64,000 bases of DNA, from contig NC_007626.1 of the NCBI RefSeq assembly GCF_000009985.1, positions 868,001 through 932,000 of the forward strand. The letters run 5' to 3'. Both the position numbers and the translations under genes were made by a program. Shown one piece after another: positions 1-7,303 of the stretch; position 1 is the stretch's first letter, and each line of letters starts with the position of its first letter. This DNA is from Paramagnetospirillum magneticum AMB-1. GTDB lineage: Bacteria; Pseudomonadota; Alphaproteobacteria; Rhodospirillales; Magnetospirillaceae. The notes under the pieces are model-generated. The model ran no database searches and had not been told where the DNA came from. It saw only the letters and a program-made list of their open reading frames with translations.

Positions 1-465
1 GGTGTGGAACAGCCCGCCGCCGTCAATGTGAACCGCCAGCACCTTGTAGGCGGCGAATTCGTCCTTGGCGAACTGGTTGTAGTAGTCCCAGGTCATGCGG
101 CTGCCGTCCAGGGCGTTGGCCACCATGAAGGGCAGCTCCAGCGCCTCGATGGCCGGGAAGCGGCCGGCGGAATAGCCCGGCGCCGTCCACACGATGTCGG
201 CCACGCCGTTCCTCACCTGATCCACCAGTTGCGACGGCGTGCCGCCCAATTGCATGGCGGGAAAGATCTGACACTTGATGCGGTTGCCCGATTCGGCGGC
301 GACACGGTCGCACCACGGGCCGATCACCTGGGCATGGGCCGGGGCCACGGGCGGCAGGAAATGGGCGAATTTCAGCACCACCTCGTCGGCCGCCGCCGCC
401 TGATGGGCGAAGGGCAGGGCGCCAAGAAGGGCGGCAAGGCTGAGGGCAAGGCTCCTGATACGCAT
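1..465 (-). CDS. TRAP transporter solute-binding protein, DctP family (3' end cut by window edge)
   Basis: Periplasmic substrate-binding subunit of a tripartite ATP-independent transporter, which captures a small carboxylate-type solute for a DctQM permease. The visible 155 residues start with a Sec signal peptide (MRIRSLALSL, cleavage near AAA-DEVV). The mature start VVLKFAHFLPPVAPAH and the later GVADIVWTAPGYSAGRFP are typical of DctP proteins. The C-terminal half lies beyond base 1, so any dctQM partner cannot be seen. It diverges from a MarR regulator across an operator-rich gap, which suggests control by that regulator. The family call is firm; the ligand is unknown. Confidence 0.88.
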   Translation of the reverse strand, partial: MRIRSLALSLAALLGALPFAHQAAAADEVVLKFAHFLPPVAPAHAQVIGPWCDRVAAESGNRIKCQIFPAMQLGGTPSQLVDQVRNGVADIVWTAPGYSAGRFPAIEALELPFMVANALDGSRMTWDYYNQFAKDEFAAYKVLAVHIDGGGLFHT

Positions 466-525
466 GGTTTCCTCCGTGTTGAGCCGCATTCGGGCAAGTG
501 CGGCCGGGGACATGGCCCGGACCGT

Positions 526-593
526 CATGTTAGTTAACATGCGCTGTGTAGTTAACATGTTAGCAAACACGATCTCACTATCATGTTAGTGAG
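526..593. promoter_or_regulatory. Cluster of operator-like inverted repeats between the TRAP gene and the MarR gene
   Basis: Three AT-rich palindromic elements lie in otherwise GC-rich DNA: ATGTTAGTTAACAT at 527-540, the perfect TAACATGTTA at 553-562, and CTCACTA-6nt-TAGTGAG at 574-593. Each contains ATGTTAG. Related sequence recurs upstream of the aldehyde dehydrogenase and CoA-transferase genes. MarR dimers bind inverted repeats of this size, so this is probably the operator of one or both local MarR proteins. That assignment is inferred. Confidence 0.6.
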
Positions 594-667
594 TCAACGG
601 CCAAGTTGGGTTGACCTGGAGGATTTGCGGCGCGACCATGGCCGGGCCACGTTCGGGGGAACACGCG

Positions 668-1129
668 TTGAGCACCGAGGCCTTTCATCCCAATCTGCCG
701 CTGTTGCTGGCCCAGGCGCGCGAAGAGATCATTTCGCGCTTTCGGCCCATCCTGAATCACTTCGGGGTGACCGAGCAGCAGTGGCGCATCCTGCGCGTGC
801 TGCGGCATGAAGAGCCGCTGGAGCCGCGCCAGATCTGCGACATCTGCCTTTTCTTAAGCCCCAGCCTGACCGGCGTGCTGGCTCGCATGGAGGAGATGGA
901 TCTGGTCCGCAAGGAACGGGTGGAAAGCGATCATCGCCGCGTTCTGGTTCACATGACGGAGAAAAGCCGCGCCCTGGTGGATGCCGCCATTCCCCTGATC
1001 ACCGAGCAGTACCGCCATATCGAAGACGTCATTGGCGCCAAGCAGACGGTCGAGCTATACGATGTTTTGACGAAGCTGACGGCGCTGCACGGCGCCGCCA
1101 TTCCCCTGGTCAAACTGCCCAGCAAGTGA
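668..1129 (+). CDS. MarR-family transcriptional regulator, HpaR-like
   Basis: Winged-helix dimeric repressor of about 153 residues. It has the HpaR-type core FRPILNHFGVTEQQWRILRV followed by the wing region (RVESDHRRVLVHMTEKS). HpaR proteins control aromatic or carboxylate catabolic operons and respond to a pathway metabolite. I chose the TTG start because GGGGGA lies 7 bases upstream. In-frame ATG at 638 and TTG at 611 would add 10 or 19 residues with worse ribosome-site spacing. The gene ends 7 bases before the aminotransferase gene, so the two are probably co-transcribed. A second HpaR-like paralogue lies about 3.3 kb downstream. Confidence 0.8.
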   Translation: MSTEAFHPNLPLLLAQAREEIISRFRPILNHFGVTEQQWRILRVLRHEEPLEPRQICDICLFLSPSLTGVLARMEEMDLVRKERVESDHRRVLVHMTEKSRALVDAAIPLITEQYRHIEDVIGAKQTVELYDVLTKLTALHGAAIPLVKLPSK

Positions 1130-1136
1130 GCCTTCC

Positions 1137-2303
1137 ATGTTTCCTGACAATCTGCTGCCGGTCTTCGACCGGACCGACGTGATCTTCGAGCAGGGCGAGG
1201 GGGCGTGGCTGACCGCCTCCGATGGCCGCCGCTTCCTGGATTTCGGCGCGGGCGTGGCGGTCAACGCCCTGGGCCATGCCCATCCCCGTCTGGTGGCGGC
1301 GCTGGAGGCGCAGGCGGGCAAGCTGTGGCATTGCTCCAACCTCTACCGGGTGCCGGGACAGGAACGGGTGGCCGAACGCCTGATCAAGGCCTCCTTCGCC
1401 GACACGGCGTTCTTCTGTAATACCGGCGCCGAGGCCATGGAGCTGGTGATCAAGATCGCCCGGCGCTATCACCACTGCGCCGGACGCCCCGAGCGCAACC
1501 GCATCGTCGCCTGCACCGGCAGCTTCCACGGCCGCACCATCGCCACCCTGGCGGCGGCGGGAACTCCTAAGTATCTGGAGGGCTTCGGCCCGGTGGCCCA
1601 GGGCTTCGACCACGTGCCCTATGGCGATCTGGAGGCGGCGCGGGGCGCCATCGGCTCCAATACCGCCGCCCTGCTGGTCGAGCCGGTGCAGGGCGAGGGC
1701 GGTATCCGCCCGGCCGATCCGGCTTACCTCCGGGGCCTGCGCGCCCTGGCCGACCAGTTCGGCCTGCTGCTGCTCATGGACGAGGTGCAGACCGGCATCG
1801 GGCGCACCGGTAAGCTGTTCGCCCATGAATGGTCGGGCATCGCCCCCGACGTCATGGGACTGGCCAAGGGCCTGGGCGGCGGCTTTCCGGTGGGCGCCGT
1901 GCTGGCCACGGAAAAGGCGGCGTCGTGCATGACGCCCGGCACCCATGGCTGCACCTTCGGCGGCAACCCCCTGGCCATGGCGGTGGCCGAGGCGGTGCTG
2001 GACGAGGTCATGGCGCCGGGCTTCCTGGAGCGGGTGCAGGCGGTGGCCGCCCTGCTGCGCGGCAGGCTCGACGATCTGGCCCGCCGCTATCCCGGCGCGA
2101 TCGCCCAGGTGCGCGGCCAGGGGCTGATGCTGGGACTGAAGACCGTGCCGGTGAATACCGAGTTCAACGCCAAGCTCTTCGCCGCCGGCTTGCTGGCGGT
2201 GGGGGCCGGTGACAACGTGGTGCGCCTGGTGCCGCCGCTGATCATCGGCGAGGCCGAGGTGGAGCGGGCGGTGGAGATCATCGACGGGGTGTGTCGGGGG
2301 TAA
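1137..2303 (+). CDS. Class III aminotransferase, acetylornithine/4-aminobutyrate type
   Basis: PLP-dependent fold-type I aminotransferase of 388 residues that transfers an omega- or N-acetylornithine-type amino group to 2-oxoglutarate. It carries the family features NTGAEAMELVIKIARR, LLMDEVQTGIGRTGK and MGLAKGLGGGFPVGAV, with Lys244 as the expected PLP Schiff-base lysine, and THGCTFGGNPLAMAV. Sequence is ArgD-like, but no argF or other arginine gene is adjacent. It follows a MarR regulator, and a semialdehyde dehydrogenase lies in the same island. A catabolic role, making a semialdehyde that the dehydrogenase oxidises, is therefore plausible but unproven. A housekeeping ArgD cannot be excluded. 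Confidence 0.85.
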   Translation: MFPDNLLPVFDRTDVIFEQGEGAWLTASDGRRFLDFGAGVAVNALGHAHPRLVAALEAQAGKLWHCSNLYRVPGQERVAERLIKASFADTAFFCNTGAEAMELVIKIARRYHHCAGRPERNRIVACTGSFHGRTIATLAAAGTPKYLEGFGPVAQGFDHVPYGDLEAARGAIGSNTAALLVEPVQGEGGIRPADPAYLRGLRALADQFGLLLLMDEVQTGIGRTGKLFAHEWSGIAPDVMGLAKGLGGGFPVGAVLATEKAASCMTPGTHGCTFGGNPLAMAVAEAVLDEVMAPGFLERVQAVAALLRGRLDDLARRYPGAIAQVRGQGLMLGLKTVPVNTEFNAKLFAAGLLAVGAGDNVVRLVPPLIIGEAEVERAVEIIDGVCRG

Positions 2304-2323
2304 AGGCGCGTATCCCTCTGCCT

Positions 2324-2422
2324 GTCATCCCGGGCACCCGCGAGGGATCTCATCCTGATCCGGCTTTTCAGAACCGGCTCTGTGCGAGCAGGCGGAGATC
2401 CCTCGCCATCGCTCGGGATGAC
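2324..2422. repeat. Dispersed palindromic repeat, copy 1
   Basis: Imperfect inverted repeat with arms of about 28 bp. The left arm begins GTCATCCCGGGCACCCGCGA and the right arm ends CATCGCTCGGGATGAC, with GGGATCTC/GAGATCCC inside the arms. Four more copies occur in this window. It sits between the convergent aminotransferase and HbpS-like genes, where it could also act as a transcript-end hairpin. Confidence 0.8.
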
Positions 2423-2429
2423 GATGGCG

Positions 2430-2822
2430 TCAGGCGAGGATGGCCAGCCCGGCGGCGGCGATCTCGCAATCCTCGTCCTCGGTGGCGCCGGAAATGCCGA
2501 TGGCGCCCGTGACATCGCCGTCCCTCAGCACCGGCACGCCGCCGCCGATGGGAATGAAGCCGTCGCGGCCCGACAAGCCTTCCAGCACGTGGGGGCGGGT
2601 GCCGATGCGGTCCTTCCACTGGGCGGTGGGCTTGCCGAAGCCGGCGGCGGTGCGAGCCTTGTCGGTGGAGATGGTCACCCCATGAAAGGGGGCGCCATCC
2701 ATGCGGACCAGGGCCTTCAGATGGCCGCCCGCGTCCACGGCGACGGCGGTGACCCTGACGCCCATGCTCCGCGCCTTGGCGATGGCGGCGGTGACGGCGG
2801 CCAGGGCCTGCTCCTCGGTCAT
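2430..2822 (-). CDS. GlcG/HbpS family heme-degradation/binding-like protein
   Basis: Small (130 residue) soluble protein of the GlcG/HbpS (DUF336, COG3193) family. Marks are the N-terminal helix MTEEQALAAVTAAIAKARS, the strand VTAVAVDAGGHLKALVRMDG, SIDTKA-like STDKARTA, and the C-terminal GAIGISGATEDEDCEIAAAG. Family members often accompany catabolic dehydrogenases or oxidases; a few bind heme or cobalamin, but most have no known function. The ATG overlaps the stop of the upstream aldehyde dehydrogenase gene (ATGA), so translation is probably coupled and the two act together. Confidence 0.8.
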   Translation of the reverse strand: MTEEQALAAVTAAIAKARSMGVRVTAVAVDAGGHLKALVRMDGAPFHGVTISTDKARTAAGFGKPTAQWKDRIGTRPHVLEGLSGRDGFIPIGGGVPVLRDGDVTGAIGISGATEDEDCEIAAAGLAILA

Positions 2823-4276
2823 GACAATCCTCCGATGCAGACGTATTTGGTCTCCATGAAGTCGTCGAGGCCGTATTTGGAGCCCTCGCGGCCCAGGCCG
2901 GATTCCTTGATGCCGCCGAAGGGGGCGACCTCGTTGGAGATCAGGGATTCGTTGACGCCCACCATGCCGCATTCCAGGGCCTCGGCCACCCGGAACACCC
3001 GGGCCACGTCGCGGGAATAAAAATAGCCCGCCAGCCCGAATTCCGAGGCATTGGCCAGGGCGATGGCCTCGGCCTCGGTCTCGAAGCGCAGCAGGGGGGC
3101 CACCGGGCCGAAGGTCTCTTCCCGGAAACACAGCATGGCGGGGGTCACGTCGGCCAGGACGGTGGGTTGCCAGAAGCCGCCTCCCAGGGCGTGGGGCCGT
3201 CCGCCGGTCAGCACGCGCGCCCCCTTGGACACCGCATCGGCCACATGGGCGGCCACCTTGGCGACGGCGGCGGCGTTGATCAGCGGGCCTTGTTGCACCA
3301 CGCCGGACAAGGCGTGTCCAACCGCCATGGCGGCGGCCTTCTCCGCCAGCTTGACGGCAAAGTCCTCGTAGATTCCCGCCTGCACCAGAAAGCGGTTGGT
3401 GCAGATGCAGGTCTGGCCGGAATTGCGGTACTTCGACGCCAGGGCGCCGGCAACCGCCGCGTCCAGGTCGCAATCGTCGAAGACGATGAAGGGGGCGTTG
3501 CCGCCCAGTTCCAGGCTGACCTTCTTCACCGTCTCGGCGCATTGGGCCATCAGCAGCTTGCCCACTCGGGTGGAGCCGGTGAAGGACAGCTTGCGCACCT
3601 TGGCGTTGCCGGTCATCTCGCCCCCCACCGCCGCCGGCTGGCGGGTGGTGACGATGTTGAACAGACCCTTGGGCAGACCGGCCCGGTGGGCCAGTTCGGC
3701 CAGGGCCAGGGCGGAGAGCGGCGTGTCCTCGGCGGGCTTGACCACCACCGGGCAGCCGGCGGCCAAGGCGGGGGCGCATTTGCGGGTGATCATGGCCATG
3801 GGGAAGTTCCAGGGCGTCACCGCCGCCACCACGCCGATGGGCTGCTTCATCACCAGCAGGCGGCGGTCGCTGGCGGTGGTGGGGATCAGGTCGCCATAGG
3901 CCCGCTTGCCCTCCTCGGCGAACCACGAGATGAACGAGGCGCCATAGGAGATCTCGCCCATGGCCTCGGCCAGGGGCTTGCCCTGTTCCGCCGACAGCAG
4001 CCGGGCCAGGGCGTCCTGGTGGGCCATGATCAGATCATGCCAGGCCATCATTACCGCGGCGCGGTCCTTGGCGGTGCGTTGCCGCCAGGGATTCCAGGCG
4101 GCCTCCGCCGCGTCGATGGCGCGCCGGGTCTCGGTCGCGCCCAGGTCGGGAACGCTGGCGATCAACCCGCCGGTGGCCGGGTCGAGCACGTCGAAACGGC
4201 GCCCGTCATCGGCCCCGACCCAAACGCCATCCACATAGGCATGGGACTTGATCAGGCTGGGATCGAGATCGGTCAC
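2819..4276 (-). CDS. gabD: NAD(P)-dependent aldehyde dehydrogenase, succinate-semialdehyde type
   Basis: 485-residue aldehyde dehydrogenase that oxidises a semialdehyde to the carboxylate, probably succinate semialdehyde. The Rossmann and substrate motifs are clear: PIGVVAAVTPWNFPMAMITR, the FTGSTRVGK turn, SLELGGNAPFIVF with the general-base Glu, and NSGQTCICTNR with catalytic Cys290. Length matches GabD (about 480). I chose a GTG start with GGGAG seven bases upstream; an in-frame ATG at 4318 would lie inside the operator-like sequence. It is first in an operon with the GlcG/HbpS-like gene. The substrate is inferred from similarity and from the nearby aminotransferase. Confidence 0.85.
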   Translation of the reverse strand: MTDLDPSLIKSHAYVDGVWVGADDGRRFDVLDPATGGLIASVPDLGATETRRAIDAAEAAWNPWRQRTAKDRAAVMMAWHDLIMAHQDALARLLSAEQGKPLAEAMGEISYGASFISWFAEEGKRAYGDLIPTTASDRRLLVMKQPIGVVAAVTPWNFPMAMITRKCAPALAAGCPVVVKPAEDTPLSALALAELAHRAGLPKGLFNIVTTRQPAAVGGEMTGNAKVRKLSFTGSTRVGKLLMAQCAETVKKVSLELGGNAPFIVFDDCDLDAAVAGALASKYRNSGQTCICTNRFLVQAGIYEDFAVKLAEKAAAMAVGHALSGVVQQGPLINAAAVAKVAAHVADAVSKGARVLTGGRPHALGGGFWQPTVLADVTPAMLCFREETFGPVAPLLRFETEAEAIALANASEFGLAGYFYSRDVARVFRVAEALECGMVGVNESLISNEVAPFGGIKESGLGREGSKYGLDDFMETKYVCIGGLS

Positions 4277-4295
4277 GGCGGCTCTCCCGGATAAA

Positions 4296-4327
4296 GTTAA
4301 CACGTTAAATACTAACATAGTAGTTAC
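4296..4327. promoter_or_regulatory. Operator-like inverted repeats upstream of gabD and the second MarR gene
   Basis: AT-rich stretch containing the perfect TTAAC-AC-GTTAA repeat (4297-4308) and GTTAAATACTAACAT (4304-4318), then TAGTTAC. The latter differs at two positions from GTTAATTACTAATAT upstream of the CoA-transferase gene. It lies between divergent gabD and marR, so it is a candidate operator for both. Confidence 0.6.
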
Positions 4328-4397
4328 ATCCGACCCCCGCTTATGTCAAGCTCCGCTCCGCCACCCTCAAGGGTGGCCTTTACGAAGTCGGAACACG

Positions 4398-4919
4398 ATG
4401 ACACCATCTCAATCTCTGTCCCGATCCCCGGGCTTCTTTGGCGACGACGTCATGTCAGGAAAGCTTCCCCTCAGCCCCGAAGAGCTGACCCGGCTGCGGG
4501 CGTTTTCGCGGTCCTTGCCGCTGGCCTTGCTGAAGGCTCGCGAAGACGTGATGGCGGGCTTTCGCCCCAATCTGCGCAGCCACGACATTACCGAGCAGCA
4601 ATGGCGGGCCTTGAAGGCCCTGGCCCAGACCGGCGAAATGCGGGCGGGCCAGCTGTCGCGGGCCAGCCTGATCAGCATGCCCAGCCTGACCCGCATCATC
4701 CGCACCCTGGAAAAGCAGGGGCTGATCGAGCGCCGGCCGGAGGAGCGCGACCAGCGCGCCGCCTTGCTGTCGTTGACCGCCAAGGGTCACGATCTGGTGC
4801 TGTCGGTCAGCCATGCGGCGGAAAAGCGCTACGACGAGATCGTCGCCGCCTTCGGCCTGGAGCGCCTGGAACGCCTGCACCTGATGCTGGACGAATTGTC
4901 GGCGGCACTGGCGAAGTAG
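4398..4919 (+). CDS. MarR-family transcriptional regulator, HpaR-like (second copy)
   Basis: Winged-helix repressor diverging from gabD. The core LLKAREDVMAGFRP...HDITEQQWRALKAL closely resembles the first MarR protein in this window, and the wing is ERRPEERDQRAALLSLTAKG. The start is uncertain. ATG 4398 gives 173 residues; ATG 4452 (MSGKLPLSPEEL) gives 155, nearer the family length; neither has a strong ribosome site. It probably controls the operator between it and gabD, and given the shared motif perhaps the whole island. Effector unknown. Confidence 0.8.
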   Translation: MTPSQSLSRSPGFFGDDVMSGKLPLSPEELTRLRAFSRSLPLALLKAREDVMAGFRPNLRSHDITEQQWRALKALAQTGEMRAGQLSRASLISMPSLTRIIRTLEKQGLIERRPEERDQRAALLSLTAKGHDLVLSVSHAAEKRYDEIVAAFGLERLERLHLMLDELSAALAK

Positions 4920-4930
4920 GTGCTCCGACT

Positions 4931-5033
4931 GTCATCCCGAGAGAAGCGAGGGATCTCCGCCTGGCAGAGGGATGCCGATACGGCACCGTCGGGCCAGGAT
5001 GAGATCCTTCGTCGCGATGCTCCTCAGGATGAC
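4931..5033. repeat. Dispersed palindromic repeat, copy 2
   Basis: Starts GTCATCCCGAGAGAAGCGAG and ends CTCCTCAGGATGAC, with GGGATCTCCGCC and GATGAGATCC internally, as in copy 1. It lies between the convergent MarR and CoA-transferase genes. Confidence 0.8.
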
Positions 5034-5052
5034 AGGCGGAGGGGGCGAACGC

Positions 5053-6264
5053 TCACACCACCCCGTTCTCCCTCAACCGTTCCATCTCGTCCGCCCCCAT
5101 CCCCAGCCATCCGCCCAGCACCTCGGCGGTGTCGGCGCCCAGCAGGGGCGGGGCGCGGTCGGACAGGGCCTGGGCGCCGTCGAAGCGGATGGGGTTGGCC
5201 ACCAGATCGATGCCGCCGGCCAGGGGGTGGTCCAGGCGGGTCCTGAGGCCGCGATGGATCACCTGGGGATCGGCGAACACGTTGGCCAGATCGTTGATGG
5301 GGCCGCAGGGCACCCCGGCCTCCTCCAGTTCGGCGATCCATCGGGCGGAGGGGCGCGACGTCAGCAGGGCTTCGAGGAGGGGGACCAGCTCGGCGCGGTT
5401 CCTTACCCGCTCCACATTGGTGGCGAAGCGGGGATCGGCGCCCAGTTCGGGCCGCCCGGCGGTGTGGCAGAAGCGGCGGAACTGGCCGTCATTGCCCACC
5501 GCCAGGATGATATGGCCGTCGGCGGTGGCGAAGGCCTGATAGGGCACGATGTTGGGATGGGCGTTGCCCAGCCGCTTCGGCGTGGCGCCGCCCACCAGAT
5601 AATTGGTGGCCTGATTGGCCAGCACCGCCACCTGCACATCCAGCAGGGCGAGGTCGATCTGGCTGCCCTCGCCCGTGCGGTCGCGCTTGGCCAGGGCGGC
5701 GAGGATGGCGAAGCCGGCATACATGCCGGTGAAGATGTCGGTCAGCGCCACGCCCACCTTCATGGGCTGGCCGCCGGGCTCGCCGGTCAGGCTCATCAGC
5801 CCGCCCATGCCCTGGATCAGGAAGTCGTAGCCGGCCCGCTGGGCATAGGGTCCGTCCTGGCCGAAGCCGGTGATGGAGCAATAGACCAGGTCGGGCTTGA
5901 CCGCCTTCAGGCTGGCATAGTCCAGGCCGTATTTGGCCAGGCCGCCCACCTTGAAATTCTCCAGCACCACGTCGGATCTGGCGGCCAGACGCCGCACCAG
6001 TTCCTGGCCCTGGGCTTGAGTGAAGTCGATGGTCACCGAGCGCTTGCCCCGGTTGGCCGACAGGAAATAGGCGGCCTCGCCGGTGTCGCCGCCCTGGCCG
6101 TCCTTCAAGAAGGGCGGCCCCCAGCCGCGGGTGTCGTCACCCTCGCCCGGACGCTCCACCTTGATGACCTCGGCCCCCATGTCGGCCAGCAACTGGCCCG
6201 CCCAGGGACCGGCCAGAACCCGACTGAGGTCGAGAACGCGAAGATGCGATAAGGGTCCGGTCAT
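5053..6264 (-). CDS. Class III CoA-transferase, CaiB/BaiF family
   Basis: 403-residue family III CoA-transferase, which moves CoA between carboxylic acids through an aspartyl-CoA intermediate. The start LRVLDLSRVLAGPWAGQLLA, GAEVIKVERPGEGDDTRGWG, NRGKRSVTIDF and YDFLIQGMGGLMSLTGEPGG are diagnostic; Asp147 in YDFLIQ is the expected nucleophile. The sequence is nearest the succinate-dependent or formyl-CoA-type branch. The gene has its own operator-like promoter matching that of gabD, so it probably activates the acid made or imported by the same pathway. The actual acid is unknown. Confidence 0.87.
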   Translation of the reverse strand: MTGPLSHLRVLDLSRVLAGPWAGQLLADMGAEVIKVERPGEGDDTRGWGPPFLKDGQGGDTGEAAYFLSANRGKRSVTIDFTQAQGQELVRRLAARSDVVLENFKVGGLAKYGLDYASLKAVKPDLVYCSITGFGQDGPYAQRAGYDFLIQGMGGLMSLTGEPGGQPMKVGVALTDIFTGMYAGFAILAALAKRDRTGEGSQIDLALLDVQVAVLANQATNYLVGGATPKRLGNAHPNIVPYQAFATADGHIILAVGNDGQFRRFCHTAGRPELGADPRFATNVERVRNRAELVPLLEALLTSRPSARWIAELEEAGVPCGPINDLANVFADPQVIHRGLRTRLDHPLAGGIDLVANPIRFDGAQALSDRAPPLLGADTAEVLGGWLGMGADEMERLRENGVV

Positions 6265-6307
6265 GGGGCGCCCATCCGTGCAGGGGAAGTCGCCACATGC
6301 TTACCAA

Positions 6308-6322
6308 GTTAATTACTAATAT
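6308..6322. promoter_or_regulatory. Operator-like motif upstream of the CoA-transferase gene
   Basis: GTTAATTACTAATAT matches 13 of 15 bases of GTTAAATACTAACAT in the gabD control region. It lies about 45 bases upstream of the CoA-transferase start. Confidence 0.5.
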
Positions 6323-6331
6323 AGAAGCAAA

Positions 6332-7303
6332 TTATTGACTCTGGCTGGCCTGAGGCTGGCGCGAGACGCAAAAGCTTTCCTGAATTTCGGCGAAGATCAG
6401 CATCAATTGGGCCTGCACCCAGTCGATGAACTCGTGCAGGCCGTGGTCGATGACCTGATCGATGGTGTGATCGGTCAGGGCGGCGCGCAGCCCGTCCAGC
6501 AGTTCCAGCGCCCGGACACCGCCCCGCAGGTTGTAGCGCGAGCGCAACTGGGTCAGCAGCCAGTCCATCTGGCGCACGCACAGAATCACCGAGCGCGGGA
6601 AGGAATCCGAGAACAGCAGGAAGGCCGCCACCGAACGCGGCGTGATCTTGCCCGCCATCACCCGGCGCGACGCCTGATAGCCGGCCACTGCCTTCAGCAG
6701 GGCGTTCCAGTGGCTGATATCCAGCGCCGAGCCCACGTCCTCGGGCCGGGGCAGCAGGGTATGGTACTTGATGTCCAGCAGGCGGGTGGTCTGGTCGGCG
6801 CGCTCGATGGACTTGCCCAGGTGATAGAAGTAGTGGGCCTGATCGCGGTAGAAGGTGCCTTCGGTGATGCCCACGTGCAACTGGCAGGCCTCCTTGATCT
6901 CCTCGCACAGGGCGACGAGATTGGCCGGCGCCACGGCATTGGCCGACAGGCCGCCCATCCAGGTGTTCATGCGGTTGATCTGGCGCCACATCTCGATGGA
7001 GATCATGGGGCGCAGCGTCCGCGCATTCTCGCGCGCCGCCTTGACCGAGGACAGGATGGAATTGGGGTTGTCCGGGTCCAGGATGTAGAAGTGCGGCACC
7101 GTGCGCGCATCGGCGACCCGATGGCGGGCGAAGAAGCGTTCCTCGTCGGCGTTGATCTGCACCACCGCCAGCCAGTTGCGCCCGGCGCGGTCGCGGGCGA
7201 AGGTCTCGGCCACGCCCAGGATGCGGGCCAGATTCTCGGCCCGCTCCATGTAGCGGGCCAGCCAGACGATGCAATCGGCATTGCGTGCCAGCAACTCGCT
7301 CAT
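6332..7303 (-). CDS. Alpha-E domain protein (COG2307/DUF403)
   Basis: 323-residue, all-helical alpha-E protein. It opens with MSELLARNADCIVWLARYMERAENLARIL, whose conserved R-Y-x-E-R-x-x-N pattern marks the family, and later has HYFYHLGKSIERADQTTRLL, a second copy of the helical repeat. No enzymatic activity is established. Alpha-E proteins almost always sit beside a circularly permuted ATP-grasp and a transglutaminase-like protein. Here the ATG overlaps the stop of the upstream ATP-grasp gene (ATGA). It probably works in one complex or pathway with that enzyme. Confidence 0.85.
   Translation of the reverse strand: MSELLARNADCIVWLARYMERAENLARILGVAETFARDRAGRNWLAVVQINADEERFFARHRVADARTVPHFYILDPDNPNSILSSVKAARENARTLRPMISIEMWRQINRMNTWMGGLSANAVAPANLVALCEEIKEACQLHVGITEGTFYRDQAHYFYHLGKSIERADQTTRLLDIKYHTLLPRPEDVGSALDISHWNALLKAVAGYQASRRVMAGKITPRSVAAFLLFSDSFPRSVILCVRQMDWLLTQLRSRYNLRGGVRALELLDGLRAALTDHTIDQVIDHGLHEFIDWVQAQLMLIFAEIQESFCVSRQPQASQSQ

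Noticed and set aside
1137..2303. Housekeeping argD in an arginine operon
   Set aside because: No argF or other arginine genes adjacent; the context is catabolic, so the symbol was not assigned.
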